Assembly: GCF_900460065.1 (NCBI RefSeq)
Contig: NZ_UAVD01000011.1
Coordinates: forward strand, 1 to 64,000
Reading direction: 5' to 3'
DNA length: 64,000 bases
Origin: Streptomyces griseus
Lineage (GTDB): Bacteria > Actinomycetota > Actinomycetes > Streptomycetales > Streptomycetaceae
The position numbers were made by a program, and so were the translations under genes. Positions 61,987 through 64,000 of the stretch are shown one piece after another; position 1 is the stretch's first letter, and each line of letters starts with the position of its first letter. The notes below the pieces were generated by a model, which was given only the letters and a program-made list of their open reading frames with translations, was not told the origin of the DNA and did no database searches.

Positions 61987-64000
61987 TCACCCGGCCCGGC
62001 CCGCGGTCCGGTCGCACTCCTGACCGCGCAGCGCCCGCGCGAGGTCGTCGCGGGCCTCCAGTACCAGGCGCCGCAGCGCCGGGGCGGCGTCCTCGTGCTC
62101 GCCCAGCCAGGCGTCGGTCGCGGCGAGGGTCGCGGGGCTGTCCTGGAGGCCGGGGAACATCCCCCGCACCACGTGCATGCCGATCTGGATGGAGCGCTCC
62201 GCCCAGATCCGCTCGATCACCTCGAAGTAGCGGTTCGCGTACGGGGCGAGCAGCTCCCGCTGGGAGGACTGGCCGAAGCCGGAGATCGTCGCCTCGACCA
62301 GCGCGTTGGACAGCTTGTCCGACTCCACGACCGCCGCCCACGCCTGCGCCTTGACCGCCTCCGAGGGGCGCGAGGCCAGACACCGCACGTGGTGGCGCTT
62401 GCCGGACGCGGTGTCGTCGCGGGCCAGCTCGGCGTCGATCGCCGCCTCGTTCGCCACCCCGTGCGAGGCCAGCGGGGAGAGGAAGGACCAGCGCAGCTCC
62501 TGGTCGACGTCGAGACCGTCGATCCGGGCCGTGCCCTCCAGCAGCCCGCCCAGCAGCTGGAAGTCCGCCTCGGAAGAGGCGACTGCCGCGAAGAAGCGGG
62601 CCCAGGTCAGCTGGTGCTGGCTGCCCGGCTCGGCGGCCCGCAGCTCGCGCAGCGCGCCCTCGGCCAGTGCCCGGCCGCCCTCCTCGCGCCAGTCGGGCGC
62701 CGCGTAGTTGACCAGCGCGGACTGCGCCCAGGCGTGCAGCATCTGGAGGACGCCGATGTCGCTCTCCCGCCCGGCGTGCGCCAGCACCAGCGCGACGAAG
62801 TCGCGGGCCGGCATCAACGCGTCCCGGGTCAGGTTCCACAGGGCCGACCAGCACAGGGCACGGGCCAGCGGATCCGTGATCTCGCCCAGGTGGTCGCGGA
62901 GCGTGGCCAGCGACCCCTCGTCGAAGCGCACCTTGCAGTAGGTGAGGTCGTCGTCGTTGACGAGGATCAGATCGGGCCGCTCGGAGCCGGCCAGGGCCTC
63001 CACCACGCTCCGCTCACCGGCCACGTCCACCTCGGCGCGCGCGTAACGCGTCAGCTCGCCCTCCGGCGTACGCCGGTACAGGCCGACCGCGACGCGGTGC
63101 GGGCGCAGCTCCGGGTGCGAGGCGGCGGCCTCCTGGACGACGGCGAGCTCGGTCAGCGTCCCGTCCGCGGCGTACGTCGGTACGGGGGTGAGCACGTTGA
63201 CGCCCGCGGTCTGGAGCCAGGAGCGCGACCAGGCCGTCATGTCGCGCCCGGACGTCTCGGCCAGCACCGACAGCAGGTCGCCCAGGCGGGTGTTGCCGTA
63301 GGCGTGGCTCTTGAAGTAGCGCCGGGCGCCTTCGAGGAACGCGTCGCGCCCCACGTAGGCCACCAGCTGCTTGAGCACGGACGCGCCCTTGGCGTACGTG
63401 ATCCCGTCGAAGTTCAGCTTGGCGTCCTCCAGGTCACGGATGTCCGCCGTGATGGGGTGGGTGGAGGGCAGCTGGTCGGCGCGGTAGGCCCACGCCTTGC
63501 GGTTGTTGGCGAAGGTGATCCAGCCGTTGGTGAAGCGGGTCGCCTCGACCATCGAGAAGGAGCCCATGAAGTCCGCGAAGGACTCCTTCAGCCACAGGTC
63601 GTCCCACCACTCCATGGTCACCAGGTCGCCGAACCACATGTGCGCCATCTCGTGCAGGATGACGTTGGCCCGCCGCTCGTAGGCGGCCGAGGTGACCTTG
63701 CCGCGGTAGATGTACTCCTCGCGGAAGGTGACCATGCCCGGGTTCTCCATGGCCCCGAGGTTGTACTCGGGCACGAACGCCTGGTCGTACTTCCCGAAGG
63801 GGTACGGGTAGTCGAAGTGGTCGTGGAAGAAGTCCAGGCCCTGCTTGGTGATCAGGAAGACGTCGTCCGCGTCGAAGTGCTTGGCCAGGCCCTTGCGGCA
63901 CATCGCGCCGAGCGGGATCTCCAGCGTGGTGCCGTCGTCGAACGTACGGCTGTAGTGGTCGCTCACATAGTGGTAGGGACCGGCGACGACGGCCGTGATG
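61987..64000 (-). CDS. Second aminopeptidase N (M1 family), 5' end outside the window
   Basis: 670 codons are visible; the N-terminal beta domain lies beyond 64000. The M1 motifs are complete: GAMENPG, HEMAHMWFGDLVTMEWWDDLWLKE (HExxH-x18-E), and the ERAP1-like C-terminal domain ending ALRGQECDRTAGRAG. It is clearly paralogous to pepN at 52382-54955 but diverged (for example GAMENPG instead of GAMENAG, and different termini). It should also be a cytoplasmic zinc aminopeptidase. Confidence 0.93.
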   Translation of the reverse strand, partial: ITAVVAGPYHYVSDHYSRTFDDGTTLEIPLGAMCRKGLAKHFDADDVFLITKQGLDFFHDHFDYPYPFGKYDQAFVPEYNLGAMENPGMVTFREEYIYRGKVTSAAYERRANVILHEMAHMWFGDLVTMEWWDDLWLKESFADFMGSFSMVEATRFTNGWITFANNRKAWAYRADQLPSTHPITADIRDLEDAKLNFDGITYAKGASVLKQLVAYVGRDAFLEGARRYFKSHAYGNTRLGDLLSVLAETSGRDMTAWSRSWLQTAGVNVLTPVPTYAADGTLTELAVVQEAAASHPELRPHRVAVGLYRRTPEGELTRYARAEVDVAGERSVVEALAGSERPDLILVNDDDLTYCKVRFDEGSLATLRDHLGEITDPLARALCWSALWNLTRDALMPARDFVALVLAHAGRESDIGVLQMLHAWAQSALVNYAAPDWREEGGRALAEGALRELRAAEPGSQHQLTWARFFAAVASSEADFQLLGGLLEGTARIDGLDVDQELRWSFLSPLASHGVANEAAIDAELARDDTASGKRHHVRCLASRPSEAVKAQAWAAVVESDKLSNALVEATISGFGQSSQRELLAPYANRYFEVIERIWAERSIQIGMHVVRGMFPGLQDSPATLAATDAWLGEHEDAAPALRRLVLEARDDLARALRGQECDRTAGRAG

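Overview
The window is chromosomal DNA of a Streptomyces or a very close relative. Supporting signs are the very high GC content with G/C-rich third codon positions, frequent GTG and TTG starts, purine-rich ribosome-binding sites, and a gene set and order that I recognise from the Streptomyces chromosome core: a dynamin pair with ssbB, the csnR-K sugar-uptake operon, malQ, pepN and asd. I see no rRNA, integrase, transposase, phage structural block or CRISPR array. One tRNA gene, tRNA-Arg(TCT), is present.

Layout. 1-1.6 kb: partial GNAT acetyltransferase and a leaderless, endolysin-like amidase. 2.2 kb: tRNA-Arg. 2.6-6.7 kb: two dynamin-like GTPases and a small SSB (probable dynA-dynB-ssbB, sporulation cell division). 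6.9-11.3 kb: thioester-domain surface protein with a sortase signal, EttA-type ABC-F factor, acyl-CoA thioesterase and a coupled unknown gene. 11.3-20.1 kb: secreted S33 peptidase and a three-gene MacB/FtsX-type ABC exporter. 20.4-21.9 kb: truncated haemoglobin and a PCMT-family methyltransferase.

21.9-33.1 kb is the most interesting part. It is a seven-gene minus-strand run: a four-TM GlnX-like sensor, a GlnH-like glutamate/aspartate-binding protein, a coiled-coil protein, a PknG-type Ser/Thr kinase, a PP2C phosphatase, a VWA protein and an FHA protein. In mycobacteria GlnX-GlnH-PknG senses external amino acids. Here the core is extended by a phosphatase, a phosphopeptide reader and two proteins of unknown role, and the kinase, phosphatase and FHA protein all carry zinc-ribbon modules.

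33.3-40.1 kb: csnK-H-G-F-E-R, an uptake and processing operon for chitosan-derived glucosamine oligosaccharides, with a 15-bp palindrome upstream of the repressor csnR and no ATPase of its own. 40.3-45.2 kb: MscS channel, HNH nuclease and a large secreted GH84 N-acetylglucosaminidase. 45.6-49.7 kb: a 36-bp-repeat small ORF coupled to malQ, a small membrane protein and a LysR regulator. 49.8-52.3 kb: allantoicase, a secreted unknown protein and a small unknown protein flanking a structured divergent intergenic region. 52.4-64 kb: aminopeptidase N, a DUF1203 protein, asd, a large secreted subtilase, a collagen-like candidate ORF, a nuclease-fold protein and a second (partial) aminopeptidase N.

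Most starts were chosen from ribosome-binding sites and overlaps. Function names rest on motif and family recognition by eye, without database searches.
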